Below, piece by piece: positions 41,209 through 50,131 of a stretch of 64,000 nucleotides of DNA. The DNA lies in NCBI RefSeq assembly GCF_013366925.1, contig NZ_JAALDK010000002.1:682001-746000 (forward strand), read 5' to 3'. The notes under the pieces are model-generated. The model did no database searches, was not told the DNA's origin, and saw only the letters and a list, made by a program, of their open reading frames with translations. Position 1 is the first letter of the stretch. Every line of letters starts with the position of its first letter. The DNA is from Paraburkholderia youngii. Its GTDB lineage: Bacteria > Pseudomonadota > Gammaproteobacteria > Burkholderiales > Burkholderiaceae. The position numbers were made by a program, and so were the translations under genes.

Positions 41209-41706
41209 ACATCCCCCCTTCCACGCTCGCGCGAAACGGCTGCGCCCCGTATGAAGACTAGCAGTTCGCCTCCTCGCCAGTTGCAGGCAATCTCAACGAT
41301 TTGCGCCTTCGTGTAAGGCTTTTGCACCGGTCTCGCCGCACGACGGCCGCTTGGTTTGAAGGCCGTGGCTTCGCGACGCCGTTTATTACCACCGCCTTCC
41401 ACGTTGATGACGATTTCAATGCAAGTTTGAAATACCGTTATTACGACAGGTTATTAAACGACGGACCTCCGACCACCGTCGATCTCCGCAAAAACCCCGT
41501 CCGGCGGGCATTGCCGGCTCGCGACACCGCACGCGCCCCGAGTTGCCGTCGAGTAGCGCGAACCTTGGCAGGCAGCGGCCGCAACCTGACATTTCGGTAT
41601 ACTCCCGGGCTTTCCCGAAACGATTATTCGCGGCACTTCCCGCGCAGCGACCGCCGTTTGACCGGCGCGCCGCCTTCGCGCGACAAGCGCGTCCGCTCCA
41701 CTCATC
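41209..41706. other. gene-free region between divergent tpsA-like and YeeE genes
   Basis: These 498 bases separate divergent genes. The part nearest tpsA (41209-41470) is AT-richer and should hold its promoter. No convincing reading frame is present; long frames overlapping here are antisense to, or extend into, the YeeE gene. I saw no terminator or long repeat. Confidence 0.45.
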
Positions 41707-42930
41707 ATGTCCGATCTCTCCACGCCATTCGGCGCGCCTCGCCGTGTCGTCAACATCAATCCGAAGCCGCTCGCCGTCGGGCTCGCGCTGGTCGTGCTCG
41801 GCGCGATCTATCTCGCGCAGACGGTCAGCGTGAAGCAGGCCGCGCTGTATGTCCTCGGCGCGCTGCTCGGCATCACGCTCTATCACGCCGCGTTCGGCTT
41901 CACGTCCGCATGGCGCGTGTTCATCGCCGACGGCCGCGGCGCCGGCCTGCGCGCGCAGATGCTGATGCTCGCGGTCGGCGTGCTGCTGTTCTTCCCGGCG
42001 CTGTCCGCCGGCACGCTGTTCGGGCATCCGGTGGTCGGCGAAGTGTCGCCCGTCGGCACCTCGGTCGTGGTCGGCGCGTTCATGTTCGGCATCGGCATGC
42101 AGCTCGGCGGCGGCTGCGCGTCCGGCACGCTGTACACGGTCGGCGGCGGCAGCACGCGGATGGTGGTCACGCTGATCGCGTTCATCATCGGTTCGGTGAT
42201 CGGCACGGCGCACATGCCGTTCTGGTCCGCGCTGCCGCATCTGCCGCCGATCTCGCTCGTGCAAACGCTCGGCGTGGTTCCGGGGATCGCGCTGAACCTC
42301 GTGGTGTTCGCGGCGATCGCCGCGCTCACCGTGCTGATCGAGAAGCGCCGTCACGGCCGTCTGGTCAGCGAGGTGGAGCGCGCACCGAACGCATCGCCGT
42401 GGCTGCATGGCCCGTGGCCGCTCCTCGCCGGCGGCGTCGTGCTCGCCATCCTCAACTTCGTAACGCTCGCGCTGTCGGGTCGTCCGTGGGGCATCACGTC
42501 GGCGTTCGCGCTGTGGGGCGCCAAGGCGTTTTCCGCAATGGGCGTCGACGTCGCGAGCTGGCCGGTGTGGAGCACCGGCCCGAACGCGGCCGCCCTCGCC
42601 GCACCGATCAGCCACGACATGAAGTCGGTGATGGACATCGGCATCGTGATCGGCGCGATGCTCGCCGCTTCGCTGGCCGGCCGCTATGCGCCGGTGTGGC
42701 GTCTGCCGCTGCGCTCGCTGATCGCGGCGATCGTCGGCGGTCTGATTCTCGGCTACGGCGCGCGTCTCGCGTACGGCTGCAATATCGGCGCGTACTTCAG
42801 CGGCATCGTGTCGGGCAGCCTGCACGGCTGGCTGTGGCTCGTCGCGGCATTTTTCGGCAACGTGGTCGGCACCAAGCTGCGTCCGCTGTTCGGCCTCCCG
42901 GTCGAGCGCATCAAGCAGACGGGCTGCTGA
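41707..42930 (+). CDS. YeeE/YedE-family (TsuA-like) sulfur compound transporter
   Basis: A 407-residue integral membrane protein with about ten helices of the YeeE/YedE family. Characterised members such as TsuA import thiosulfate. The two conserved Cys motifs of the transport path are present: GGGCASGTLYTVGGG near residue 135 and YGCNIGAYFSGIVSGS near residue 357. This full-length form is the fused two-repeat version. No TusA/TsuB partner is adjacent; cysJI lies about 8 kb away. The start ATG lacks a strong ribosome site. A UUCG-capped hairpin follows the stop. Confidence 0.9.
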   Translation: MSDLSTPFGAPRRVVNINPKPLAVGLALVVLGAIYLAQTVSVKQAALYVLGALLGITLYHAAFGFTSAWRVFIADGRGAGLRAQMLMLAVGVLLFFPALSAGTLFGHPVVGEVSPVGTSVVVGAFMFGIGMQLGGGCASGTLYTVGGGSTRMVVTLIAFIIGSVIGTAHMPFWSALPHLPPISLVQTLGVVPGIALNLVVFAAIAALTVLIEKRRHGRLVSEVERAPNASPWLHGPWPLLAGGVVLAILNFVTLALSGRPWGITSAFALWGAKAFSAMGVDVASWPVWSTGPNAAALAAPISHDMKSVMDIGIVIGAMLAASLAGRYAPVWRLPLRSLIAAIVGGLILGYGARLAYGCNIGAYFSGIVSGSLHGWLWLVAAFFGNVVGTKLRPLFGLPVERIKQTGC

Positions 42931-42932
42931 TC

Positions 42933-42950
42933 AGGCGGCTTCGGCCGCCT
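42933..42950. terminator. UUCG-capped hairpin after the YeeE gene
   Basis: AGGCGGC (42933-42939) pairs with GCCGCCT (42944-42950) around a TTCG tetraloop, two bases after the stop codon. This is a very stable RNA hairpin but has no T-run. It lies between convergent genes and could act for both directions. Confidence 0.55.
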
Positions 42951-43023
42951 ATCGGGCGGGGGCTGCGCTGTTGCTCCGCCCGCGCAGTTCCGGTCGAAAG
43001 TCGTCGCAACGAAGTCGAGTCTT

Positions 43024-43704
43024 CTACCTGGCGCCAGTCTGAAGCCGTCGCGCGAGCTCGTCGGCTATCTGCTGCGCGCTGTTTCTGACCGCCATCTTTT
43101 CATCGCGACCGGACAGAACGACCTTCGCGGCGATCACGTACGGATTGAGCTTGACCACCGCGCCCGGCATATCCCTGCTCTTGCCCTCTTCAACACTTTC
43201 ATAAAGCGGCGGCAACTCCGGCGCAGCCAGGTTATCGCAGGAAACCGCGACCTGAAACTGGCTTTGGCCCGCGCCCATGCCCACCATCGCGCGACGCAGC
43301 CGGTTACCCTCGTCGACGCTGAGAAAAACACCGCGCACCTGCCAGCCGTCGTGAGGCAGCGGCTCACCCGGCGCGACGCGGCGCGCGTCTACTCCGGCCT
43401 TCTTCAGATCGTCCGTCAAGGATTGCGCCATCAGCGCGACGATCTCTCGCGCCCGCGCCTGCGGGTCCTGCTGCTGGCGCAACGGACCCGCCGGCACCAG
43501 ATTGCCCACGATGCCCCGCGCGCGGTGGCCCGGCCCGCTGTCAGGGGCGATATTCGCGGCGTCGAGATCGAAATCGGCGACATAGACAACCGGCGGCGCG
43601 GCAGCAGCCGCGAGCGCTGCCGACGCATCCGCCGCGAGACATCCGTCCGCGCTGGCACACACATACGTCGCCAGACCGACCATTCGCATCCATCGAAACA
43701 TCAT
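43024..43704 (-). CDS. DUF4410 domain protein, exported
   Basis: A 226-residue protein with an N-terminal signal (MMFRWMRMVGLATYVCASA, cleavage near LAADASA) and a DUF4410 domain. The domain has VVYVADFDLDAANI, a conserved RAREIVALMAQSLTDDLKKAGVDA helix (in two segments) and GWQVRGVFLSVDEGNRLRRAMVGMGAGQS. Family members are often lipoproteins, but here no lipobox is clear, so it is probably periplasmic. ATG 43704 has GGAGG upstream; the frame to 43782 is unlikely. Function is unknown. Confidence 0.78.
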   Translation of the reverse strand: MMFRWMRMVGLATYVCASADGCLAADASAALAAAAAPPVVYVADFDLDAANIAPDSGPGHRARGIVGNLVPAGPLRQQQDPQARAREIVALMAQSLTDDLKKAGVDARRVAPGEPLPHDGWQVRGVFLSVDEGNRLRRAMVGMGAGQSQFQVAVSCDNLAAPELPPLYESVEEGKSRDMPGAVVKLNPYVIAAKVVLSGRDEKMAVRNSAQQIADELARRLQTGAR

Positions 43705-43908
43705 TGCGCACCTCCGCGCTGATCGCCTGGTACTGGTTGCATGGCAACGACGAAATACGCCACTCACATCTTGGCTCTTCACCCATCTTAGGACTTTCGA
43801 TCGTCTGCACCGCGATCCGAAAATCCTATACTGGGTCGATGCGGTTGGTGGCTATGCGCGTTGTCCGCGTATGCCTTGGCGCGAGTTCGACAAACGGAAA
43901 ACAAAGCC

Positions 43909-45564
43909 ATGCTGACGATCGACGACATTCGCGCCGTGCCGCTGTTCTCCACCCTCCCCGACAGCGAACTGGAAACCCTCGCGCACACGGCCGCGGACCT
44001 GCATCTGTGCGCGGGCGAGTTCGCGGTTCATGAAGGCGGCGAGCGCGCGTTATACGCGGTGCTGTCGGGCAAGATGGAAGTCATCAAGACGTTCGACGGC
44101 ATCGAGCGGACCTTGGGCTGGCGTCTGCCCGGCACGATCTTCGGCGAAGTGCCGCTTGCGCTGAGTTCGCCGTTTCCGGGCGCCTATCGCGCAGCCGAGC
44201 CTTCGCGCGTGATGCGCGTCGACGCGCCGCAATACTATGCGCTCGCGGCGGCGTCGCCCGAGGTGGCGTTCAAGATGGGGGCGCTCGCGCGCGAACGCAT
44301 CGGCGGGCTGCAAAGCCTTTCCGCCGAGCCGCCGAAAGCGCGTGTGACGATCGTCGGCAACCGTTGGGACGATGCGTGCACGCTGCTGCGCCAGTTTCTC
44401 GCGCGCAATCAGATCAGCGCCGACTGGCTGGCGCCGGATGCGCCCGAACTGGCCGCGCGCTGGCCTGGCACCTGTCCAACGGAACGCGAGTGCCCCGCGT
44501 TGCGCCTCGTCGACGGCACGGTGCTGAGCCGGCCCGCGACCCGCGAACTGGCGGGACTGCTCGGCCTTCAGACGCAGCCGCGTCTGGACGGATACGACAC
44601 GGCGATCATCGGCGGCGGCCCCGCGGGGCTGGCTGCCGCGGTGTACGGCGCGTCCGAAGGTCTGCGCACGCTGGTGCTGGAGCGCGAGGCGCCGGGCGGA
44701 CAGGCGGGCACGTCGTCGCGCATCGAGAATTATCTCGGCTTTCCCAATGGCGTTTCCGGCGACGAACTGGCGAGCCGCGCGCTGCAACAGGCACGGCGGC
44801 TCGGCGCGGAAATCCTCGTGACGCGCTCGGTCGAGCGCATCGATGTAAAGACGCGGCGGATTCATCTCGACGGCGGCGACGCCGTACACGCTCGAACCAT
44901 CATTCTCGCGACGGGCGTCACGTGGCGGCGGCTTGCCATCGACGGCTTCGACCGCTTTATCGGCAAGGGGATCTACTACGGCGCGGCGCGCAGCGAAGCG
45001 AGCGCGACCCACGGCCTCGATGTCCATCTGATCGGCGGCGGCAATTCGGCCGGCCAGGCGGCGTTGTTCTTCGCCAATCATGCGCGCAGCGTGACGCTCG
45101 TCGTGCGCGGCGATTCGCTCGAAAAGGGCATGTCGCGCTATCTGGTCGAACAGCTTGCGGGCAAAGCGAATGTCGCGGTGCGCTTGCGCTCGGAAGTCGT
45201 CGGCGCGCATGGCGATACGCATCTGACGGCGATCGACATTCGCGATTCGACGACGGACGCAGTAAGCCGGCACGACTGCGGCGGCCTGTTCGTCTTCATC
45301 GGAGCCGATGCGCAGACGGAATGGCTGCCGTCCGAAATCGCGCGCGACGTACGCGGCTATGTCCTGACCGGCGACGACGTCGTCAAGGCCGCACGCTGGC
45401 CGTATCATCACCGCGATCCTTATCTGCTCGAATCGAGTGTGCCTGGCGTGTTTGCGTGCGGGGACGTGAGGCTGAGCCCTGTGAAGCGCGTCGCTTCGGC
45501 CGTCGGCGAAGGCAGCATGGCGATTGCTTTCGCGCACAGGTACTTGCAGTCGGACGGTGCGTGA
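43909..45564 (+). CDS. cyclic nucleotide-binding, thioredoxin-reductase-like flavoprotein
   Basis: A 551-residue three-part protein. Residues 1-125 form a CRP-type cyclic-nucleotide-binding domain. Residues 145-230 look like a glutaredoxin/thioredoxin-like linker (VTIVGNRWDDACTLLRQFL, PGTCPTEREC). Residues 235-545 are a thioredoxin-reductase-like FAD/NAD(P) unit with GGGPAGLAAA, the NADP motif GGGNSAGQAA and FACGDVRL near the end. Where TrxR has CATC, this protein reads YGAARSEA, so the redox disulfide is missing. The start at 43909 has GGAAAA upstream. Its electron acceptor is unclear. Confidence 0.85.
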   Translation: MLTIDDIRAVPLFSTLPDSELETLAHTAADLHLCAGEFAVHEGGERALYAVLSGKMEVIKTFDGIERTLGWRLPGTIFGEVPLALSSPFPGAYRAAEPSRVMRVDAPQYYALAAASPEVAFKMGALARERIGGLQSLSAEPPKARVTIVGNRWDDACTLLRQFLARNQISADWLAPDAPELAARWPGTCPTERECPALRLVDGTVLSRPATRELAGLLGLQTQPRLDGYDTAIIGGGPAGLAAAVYGASEGLRTLVLEREAPGGQAGTSSRIENYLGFPNGVSGDELASRALQQARRLGAEILVTRSVERIDVKTRRIHLDGGDAVHARTIILATGVTWRRLAIDGFDRFIGKGIYYGAARSEASATHGLDVHLIGGGNSAGQAALFFANHARSVTLVVRGDSLEKGMSRYLVEQLAGKANVAVRLRSEVVGAHGDTHLTAIDIRDSTTDAVSRHDCGGLFVFIGADAQTEWLPSEIARDVRGYVLTGDDVVKAARWPYHHRDPYLLESSVPGVFACGDVRLSPVKRVASAVGEGSMAIAFAHRYLQSDGA

Positions 45565-45580
45565 GGTCGCCGCTCGGTCA

Positions 45581-46483
45581 CTATGTGTTCGCAGGCAGCG
45601 CGGCGCGTTCCAATACCGTCATCGGGCCTAGCCTTTCGATTACGTCCAGTTGAGCCGCGTCACGCACGAACAGCGAACCCGCAAAGCCGAGCGCGTTGAC
45701 CGACACGCCTTCGACACGCTCTTGCGATCTCGGCACGAGCAGCATCCAGCGCCGTGTGACCAGCAGGTTGTAGGGCGCCGCATGACACCACACACGATCG
45801 ATTTCGAGCGCGCCGACACCCGCCGCTTCGAGCAGCGTGCGATAGCGGGACAGCGCCAGCTTCGGCGCATCCGCGCGCGTCAGATCATCCGCGTCGAAGC
45901 GCGCGAACGCATGCCAAAACGGCAGCTCCGGCACGCGGTCCTGCGCACCCAACAAGGGCTCGATAGGCACGGGCGGATCGGCGTCCCCGAGCGGCAGCGG
46001 CACGATCTGCAGATGCTTGTGCGGCTGGCTCGAACCCGCCTCCGTGCCGGCGTTGTAAAAGCCGATGCCGTCGAATTCGGCCATGCACGCGAGCAGCGCT
46101 TCGAAATCGGCAAGATCGAGCAGCGCTTCCTGCGGTTCGAATTCGCGCGTGACGATCAGCAGATGATGATCGATCACGTTGAACTTGTTGAGCAATGCTA
46201 GATGCGTGTCGGAGATGTCGGCGACGAACAGATCCGGGTCTGGAGGAAGAAATGGGTCCGCTTGCGGGCGCTTTGCGGTCTGCAGCTTGTGCGCCTGCTC
46301 GCGCTGTTGTTCCTTGTGCGTCAGGCTCGACACCTGACGCACGAGAAAGCGGATGCCGCCGCTGTCGATCATGCACTGTTGCGTGTCGATCGGCCGCAGC
46401 GCGCCGCAACCGAGCGCATGGTCGGTCTGTCGCAGAATGGCGGGCCACAGCGTGCCCGGAATCAGGCGTCGTTGTCGTTCCAT
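45581..46483 (-). CDS. ATP adenylyltransferase / Ap4A phosphorylase-type protein
   Basis: A 300-residue protein of the Apa1/Apa2 family (HIT superfamily), which splits diadenosine tetraphosphate using phosphate to give ATP and ADP. The active-site histidine motif is GSSQPHKHLQIVPLP near residue 150, with the N-terminal substrate strand FNVIDHHLLIVTREFEPQ and the C-terminal YNLLVTRRWMLLVPR. The length is typical. It converges on the flavoprotein gene (stops 16 bases apart). The adenosine-specific kinase gene lies upstream on the same strand, 51 bases away. Confidence 0.87.
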   Translation of the reverse strand: MERQRRLIPGTLWPAILRQTDHALGCGALRPIDTQQCMIDSGGIRFLVRQVSSLTHKEQQREQAHKLQTAKRPQADPFLPPDPDLFVADISDTHLALLNKFNVIDHHLLIVTREFEPQEALLDLADFEALLACMAEFDGIGFYNAGTEAGSSQPHKHLQIVPLPLGDADPPVPIEPLLGAQDRVPELPFWHAFARFDADDLTRADAPKLALSRYRTLLEAAGVGALEIDRVWCHAAPYNLLVTRRWMLLVPRSQERVEGVSVNALGFAGSLFVRDAAQLDVIERLGPMTVLERAALPANT

Positions 46484-46534
46484 AGCATGTCGGCAGGTAG
46501 GGCGGCGCGTGTAAAGCGAGTGAAAGCGCAGCGG

Positions 46535-47020
46535 CTACAGTTTGTAGCCTATCGTGCGCAAAAGATCCTTGCGCCATTGAACGTCTTCCGCGCTTTCGGT
46601 GCCGACGGGTGGAAAGCCATCGATCACGCCGACGATCCCGCGCCCCTGATCCGTTTCAGCGATCAGCACTTCGACGGGGTTCGCCGTTGCACAGAAGATG
46701 CGGCAGACCTCGGGCACGGCCTTGATCGTGTTCAGCACGTTGACGGGGAAAAAGCCGTCGCCGAGAAATACGAAGAAGCTATGGCCCGCGCCGACGTTGG
46801 TCGCGTTCTGGCATGCGATTTCGACGAGGCTGTCGTCCGTGCCGGAGCGCCGCACGAGGCGCTTGCCGGAGGCCTCGCAAAACGCGAGCCCGAACTTGAT
46901 GCCTGGCACCGTGCCGACCATCGCTTCGTGAATATCCTCGACGGATTTGATGAAGTGGCTTTGCCCGAGGATGAAGTTGGTCGCTTCGGGCTTGACGACC
47001 TTGACGGCGGACAATTGCAT
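46535..47020 (-). CDS. adenosine-specific kinase family protein
   Basis: A 161-residue protein of the adenosine-specific kinase family (PF04008), known structurally from archaea. It shows MQLSAVKVVKPEATNFILGQ at the start, LAFCEASGKRLVRRSG, NVGAGHSFFVFLGDGFFPVNVLN and the end DVQWRKDLLRTIGYKL. Some members bind adenosine or AMP; catalysis is poorly tested. ATG 47020 has GAGG before it and is preferred over 47071. Its position just upstream of the Ap4A phosphorylase-type gene suggests a shared role in adenylate metabolism. Confidence 0.85.
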   Translation of the reverse strand: MQLSAVKVVKPEATNFILGQSHFIKSVEDIHEAMVGTVPGIKFGLAFCEASGKRLVRRSGTDDSLVEIACQNATNVGAGHSFFVFLGDGFFPVNVLNTIKAVPEVCRIFCATANPVEVLIAETDQGRGIVGVIDGFPPVGTESAEDVQWRKDLLRTIGYKL

Positions 47021-47531
47021 GGTGGACCTCGCTCCATTGCGGCAACACGCCGATGAAAACACGTCGAACACCGGCCAGCCCGACTGCGGATGGTTCGCGC
47101 GTCAGCCGGTCTTCGTCGATCCGGCTTCTAGCCTAGTACGAAAACCGGGCCTCCGGCGAACGACGCCACGAATTCCCGAATTCCGGAGGTCGTCGCGTAC
47201 CGCACGTGGCTCGTTGCGGGTCTATCTTGAAGCGATCCCGGCATCCAGGAAACCTGCGCCGTCGCGGCGCACGATCCGCGCCGCGGCTGCCCGAAAAGCC
47301 GTATCCGGCTAGCATAAGACCTACGTCGAACAGGCAGAGATAGCCTGACTTATGGCGGCATTGATCGGCCAGAACCCGCGTCTCCGTCATAGCGTTTTGA
47401 CCCGCTTTAAGCCCCCATCGCGCCGCAGTAGCCTGTCCGGGTCAACAAGGTCAAGCGCCGGTTTACGCCCCCGACCGAGTGTGCAAGTATCTTCACCAAG
47501 CCGCATCCCGCACACTCTTGCGAGGTCCACG
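47021..47531. other. gene-free divergent region
   Basis: These 511 bases separate the adenosine kinase-like gene from a divergent unknown gene. There is an imperfect inverted repeat with 7-bp arms CCTCCGG (47150-47156) and CCGGAGG (47183-47189), which encloses a tandem CGAATTCC repeat (47169-47184). No credible coding frame is present and I could not place promoters. Confidence 0.4.
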
Positions 47532-48839
47532 ATGGCCTGGAAACTTTGGAAGACCGAGAAGCAGAACGACGAGACGCGAAGCTGGCCGAGCGGGACGCAT
47601 GAGTCGTTGAAGCAGCTTCTGGACATGTACCTGGTCAGCGACTCGCCACCGTTTGCGAACTGGGCCGCGCCCGGGATCACCTTCACGCCCGAAGTCGAAA
47701 CGCTCGCCCGAAACGGAGTGCGGGGCTATCAGCTTGCCCTCTGGCTGTGGCTTTTCGCCGAGAAGCACGGCACCATCGCGGCAAAAATGGTGCGCGAATC
47801 TTTTTGCCTGCTCGCCGACGCGATGCAGCCGTCGTCCGGTGAGAAGATCGACACGCTCCTCGAGCTCGAAAACCGCCTCGCGCATTCTGTCGAAGACCTT
47901 TCCGCTCAACAGCGCACCTTCCGCCTGGAGGGACTGTCCGTCGAGCTGCCGATGGAGTTTTTCCTCGCTACCGCCTTCCTGCGGCTCGCACCGGATTCTC
48001 CATATGCGGGGACCGAAGGCACTCACGTGCAAGGCAACGACTTCAAACTGGCCGACTGTTTCCGCCATGCAACCGAAGAGGGGCTGGCGGTATTCCGGCC
48101 GATGGTAGACGCGGTCGAGTTCGACGCGAAATCGCTGCCCAACTGGCGATGGAGCGCTCATCCCGGCGCTGCCGAGCGACACCTGCAACGGCGCCACAAG
48201 AATCCGCTGTTCGCGCTTCATCGCCAGATGGTGACCGCTCACGAGGTCTATGAGGCACGACTTGCCGATGCGCGGGCCATCGAGGAGGTCAGGAGCGAGC
48301 TCAATGAGATCAGCCGCTCGTTCTCCGAGACGACCGAATTGCCGTTGAACTGGCAGCCCTTCCTCGAACGATACCGGGACCACGTCGACAGGCTCGATGA
48401 ACGCCGGCTCGTGGTTGGCGGACAGAGCACGTCTCTCGGCAATGCAATTGCGGAGTTGCGCGCCGACATACTTGCAACCTGGCGCGCTTCGATTCACAAG
48501 AATCGGCACAGTCTCGTGACCCTGGAGCAGGACGAAGCGAAACGGACCGAGCGGCGCGCGCTGCTGTATGGATGCGACTGGACGGCTCAGCTTTTGAGCC
48601 ACGGGTCGCTGATTCCGCCGGAAGAGGTGGTGCCCGCGCTGCTGAGCGAGCCCCCCTCCGAGTTGGAAAAGGTGGTGGCGGGTCTGCGGGGCGAACCGCG
48701 ACTGCATGAGACGCTGGCGCAGTGTCGTGCAACCGCGCATCGGCTCGTCAACGAGCTTCGCGCGGCCGGCCATCAGCTTTCCGATATCGACGACAAGCTT
48801 CGCATTCTGGATGGTGCGCCCGGGCAGTCGCCGGATTGA
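47532..48839 (+). CDS. unknown helical protein, 435 aa
   Basis: A soluble protein of 435 residues beginning MAWKLWKTEKQNDETRSW, without signal peptide or membrane helix. It is strongly helical, with possible coiled-coil segments around residues 235-290 and 310-355, and a conserved-looking N-terminal block GVRGYQLALWLWLFAEKHG. ATG 47532 has GAGGT upstream; the longer frame from 47352 is compositionally unlike a protein. I do not recognise the family. A 109-residue unknown gene follows 64 bases later. Confidence 0.65.
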   Translation: MAWKLWKTEKQNDETRSWPSGTHESLKQLLDMYLVSDSPPFANWAAPGITFTPEVETLARNGVRGYQLALWLWLFAEKHGTIAAKMVRESFCLLADAMQPSSGEKIDTLLELENRLAHSVEDLSAQQRTFRLEGLSVELPMEFFLATAFLRLAPDSPYAGTEGTHVQGNDFKLADCFRHATEEGLAVFRPMVDAVEFDAKSLPNWRWSAHPGAAERHLQRRHKNPLFALHRQMVTAHEVYEARLADARAIEEVRSELNEISRSFSETTELPLNWQPFLERYRDHVDRLDERRLVVGGQSTSLGNAIAELRADILATWRASIHKNRHSLVTLEQDEAKRTERRALLYGCDWTAQLLSHGSLIPPEEVVPALLSEPPSELEKVVAGLRGEPRLHETLAQCRATAHRLVNELRAAGHQLSDIDDKLRILDGAPGQSPD

Positions 48840-48903
48840 TCGTCTTGCTGGTATGCGATGTCTTGTAACCCGTGGATGCCACGCCCGACCACAAAGGCCA
48901 CTT

Positions 48904-49233
48904 ATGAATTCTTCCTCTCGCGCCCCGCTCGAAGTAGCGACCGAGGCGGCATCCACGCTTTCGGAGTACCTGGAGCTTTCGCTAGACAAGGGACAGAGCC
49001 TGATTTTCGTGCTCTCTCACGGCGAAAATAGCGAAGTCTATCTTGGCGACCCCGGCGAGCCAGACGCGGACTGGACAAGCTGCGCGGCCATTCCGAACAC
49101 GATGGTCCACGCGCTTCTGGAGACCACCCGGTCGGGATTCAACCAGGTGGTCATCGAAGGACAGGCCTATCGCTTCGCCCGGACCTTCGCGCAAGTTGCC
49201 GGGCATGGCGCTGTCGTCTTCACGCCCGCATAG
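48904..49233 (+). CDS. unknown small protein, 109 aa
   Basis: A 109-residue soluble protein beginning MNSSSRAPLEVATEAASTLS, with a middle DKGQSLIFVLSHGENSEVY and a closing strand GHGAVVFTPA. An AAAGG site precedes ATG 48904. It follows the 435-residue unknown gene and precedes the acetyltransferase gene in the same direction, so the three may be cotranscribed. I assign no family. Confidence 0.6.
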   Translation: MNSSSRAPLEVATEAASTLSEYLELSLDKGQSLIFVLSHGENSEVYLGDPGEPDADWTSCAAIPNTMVHALLETTRSGFNQVVIEGQAYRFARTFAQVAGHGAVVFTPA

Positions 49234-49266
49234 ACGTTGTAGCCAATCACGTTGCTGCGTTTGAGC

Positions 49267-50112
49267 ATGGATGATCATAGCGATTTCGTTGTGCGCAACA
49301 TGTCGTCCAGCGAGGTCGATCTGGCGATCGAATGGGCTGCGGCAGAGGGATGGAATCCGGGCCTCGACGACGCGCGATGCTTCTGGAATGCAGACCCCAA
49401 TGGCTTTTTCGTCGGTATCTGGCGCGGCGAGCCGGTGGCATGCATCTCGGCAGTCGCCTACGACGAGCGCTTCGGTTTCATTGGCCTCTACATCGTCAAG
49501 CCGGCATTTCGCGCCAGGGGTTTCGGTCTGCGCACGTGGCAGCACGCGATGCGCTATCTGGGAGATCGGACGATCGGCCTCGATGGTGTCGTTGCCCAAC
49601 AGCAGAACTATAAGAAATCCGGCTTCCAGCTCGCGTATCGCAACATCCGCTTCCAGGGCGTCGTGCGAGCCGCGTCGGCGCCCAGGCTGACGAACGCGCG
49701 GGAGGTACCCTTCGCGCAACTGCTCGCCTACGACAGCGCATGTTTTTCGACCAACCGTTCCCGCTTCCTCGCGGACTGGATCGCGCAATCACAGGCGCTG
49801 GCTTTGGCGGATGTGCGCAACGATCAGATTAGAGGGTACGGTGTGCTGCGCCGCTGCAGGAGCGGCTACAAGATCGGTCCGCTCTTTGCCGACGACGCAC
49901 GGATTGCCAACGATCTATTCGACGGGCTGGTCGCGAGCGCCGCAGGCGAAGTCATCGCGCTCGATGTCCCGGAAGTCAACGCGGCTGCGGTCGCGCTCGC
50001 TGAACGCTACGGCATGGTGAGCGCATTCGAAACGGCGCGCATGTACACGCGCGCCGCGCCGGCCATTCCCGTGCAACGCGTGTTCGGGGTGAGTACGTTC
50101 GAACTAGGTTGA
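49267..50112 (+). CDS. GNAT N-acetyltransferase with C-terminal Acetyltransf_18-like domain
   Basis: A 281-residue protein of two GNAT halves. The first (residues 8-140) has the acetyl-CoA loop VKPAFRARGFGLRTWQHAM (the Q/RxxGxG/A-type motif, with RGFGLR) and GVVAQQQNYKKSGF after it. The second half (ALADVRNDQIRGYGVLRRC and DVPEVNAAAVALAERYGM) resembles Acetyltransf_18. The in-frame codon at 49252 is TTG; ATG 49267 is the likelier start, though its ribosome site is weak. The substrate is unknown. Confidence 0.85.
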   Translation: MDDHSDFVVRNMSSSEVDLAIEWAAAEGWNPGLDDARCFWNADPNGFFVGIWRGEPVACISAVAYDERFGFIGLYIVKPAFRARGFGLRTWQHAMRYLGDRTIGLDGVVAQQQNYKKSGFQLAYRNIRFQGVVRAASAPRLTNAREVPFAQLLAYDSACFSTNRSRFLADWIAQSQALALADVRNDQIRGYGVLRRCRSGYKIGPLFADDARIANDLFDGLVASAAGEVIALDVPEVNAAAVALAERYGMVSAFETARMYTRAAPAIPVQRVFGVSTFELG

Positions 50113-50131
50113 CTGCAAAGCAACAGACCGA

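Noticed and set aside
41301..43088. A 595-codon plus-strand frame across the YeeE gene
   Set aside because: It overlaps the YeeE/YedE transporter in another frame and is Arg/Ala-rich without motifs; the transporter has the real protein pattern.
47150..47189. Imperfect inverted repeat containing a tandem CGAATTCC
   Set aside because: Arms are only 7 bp with a 26-bp spacer; repeats of this size are expected by chance in half a kilobase of intergenic DNA.
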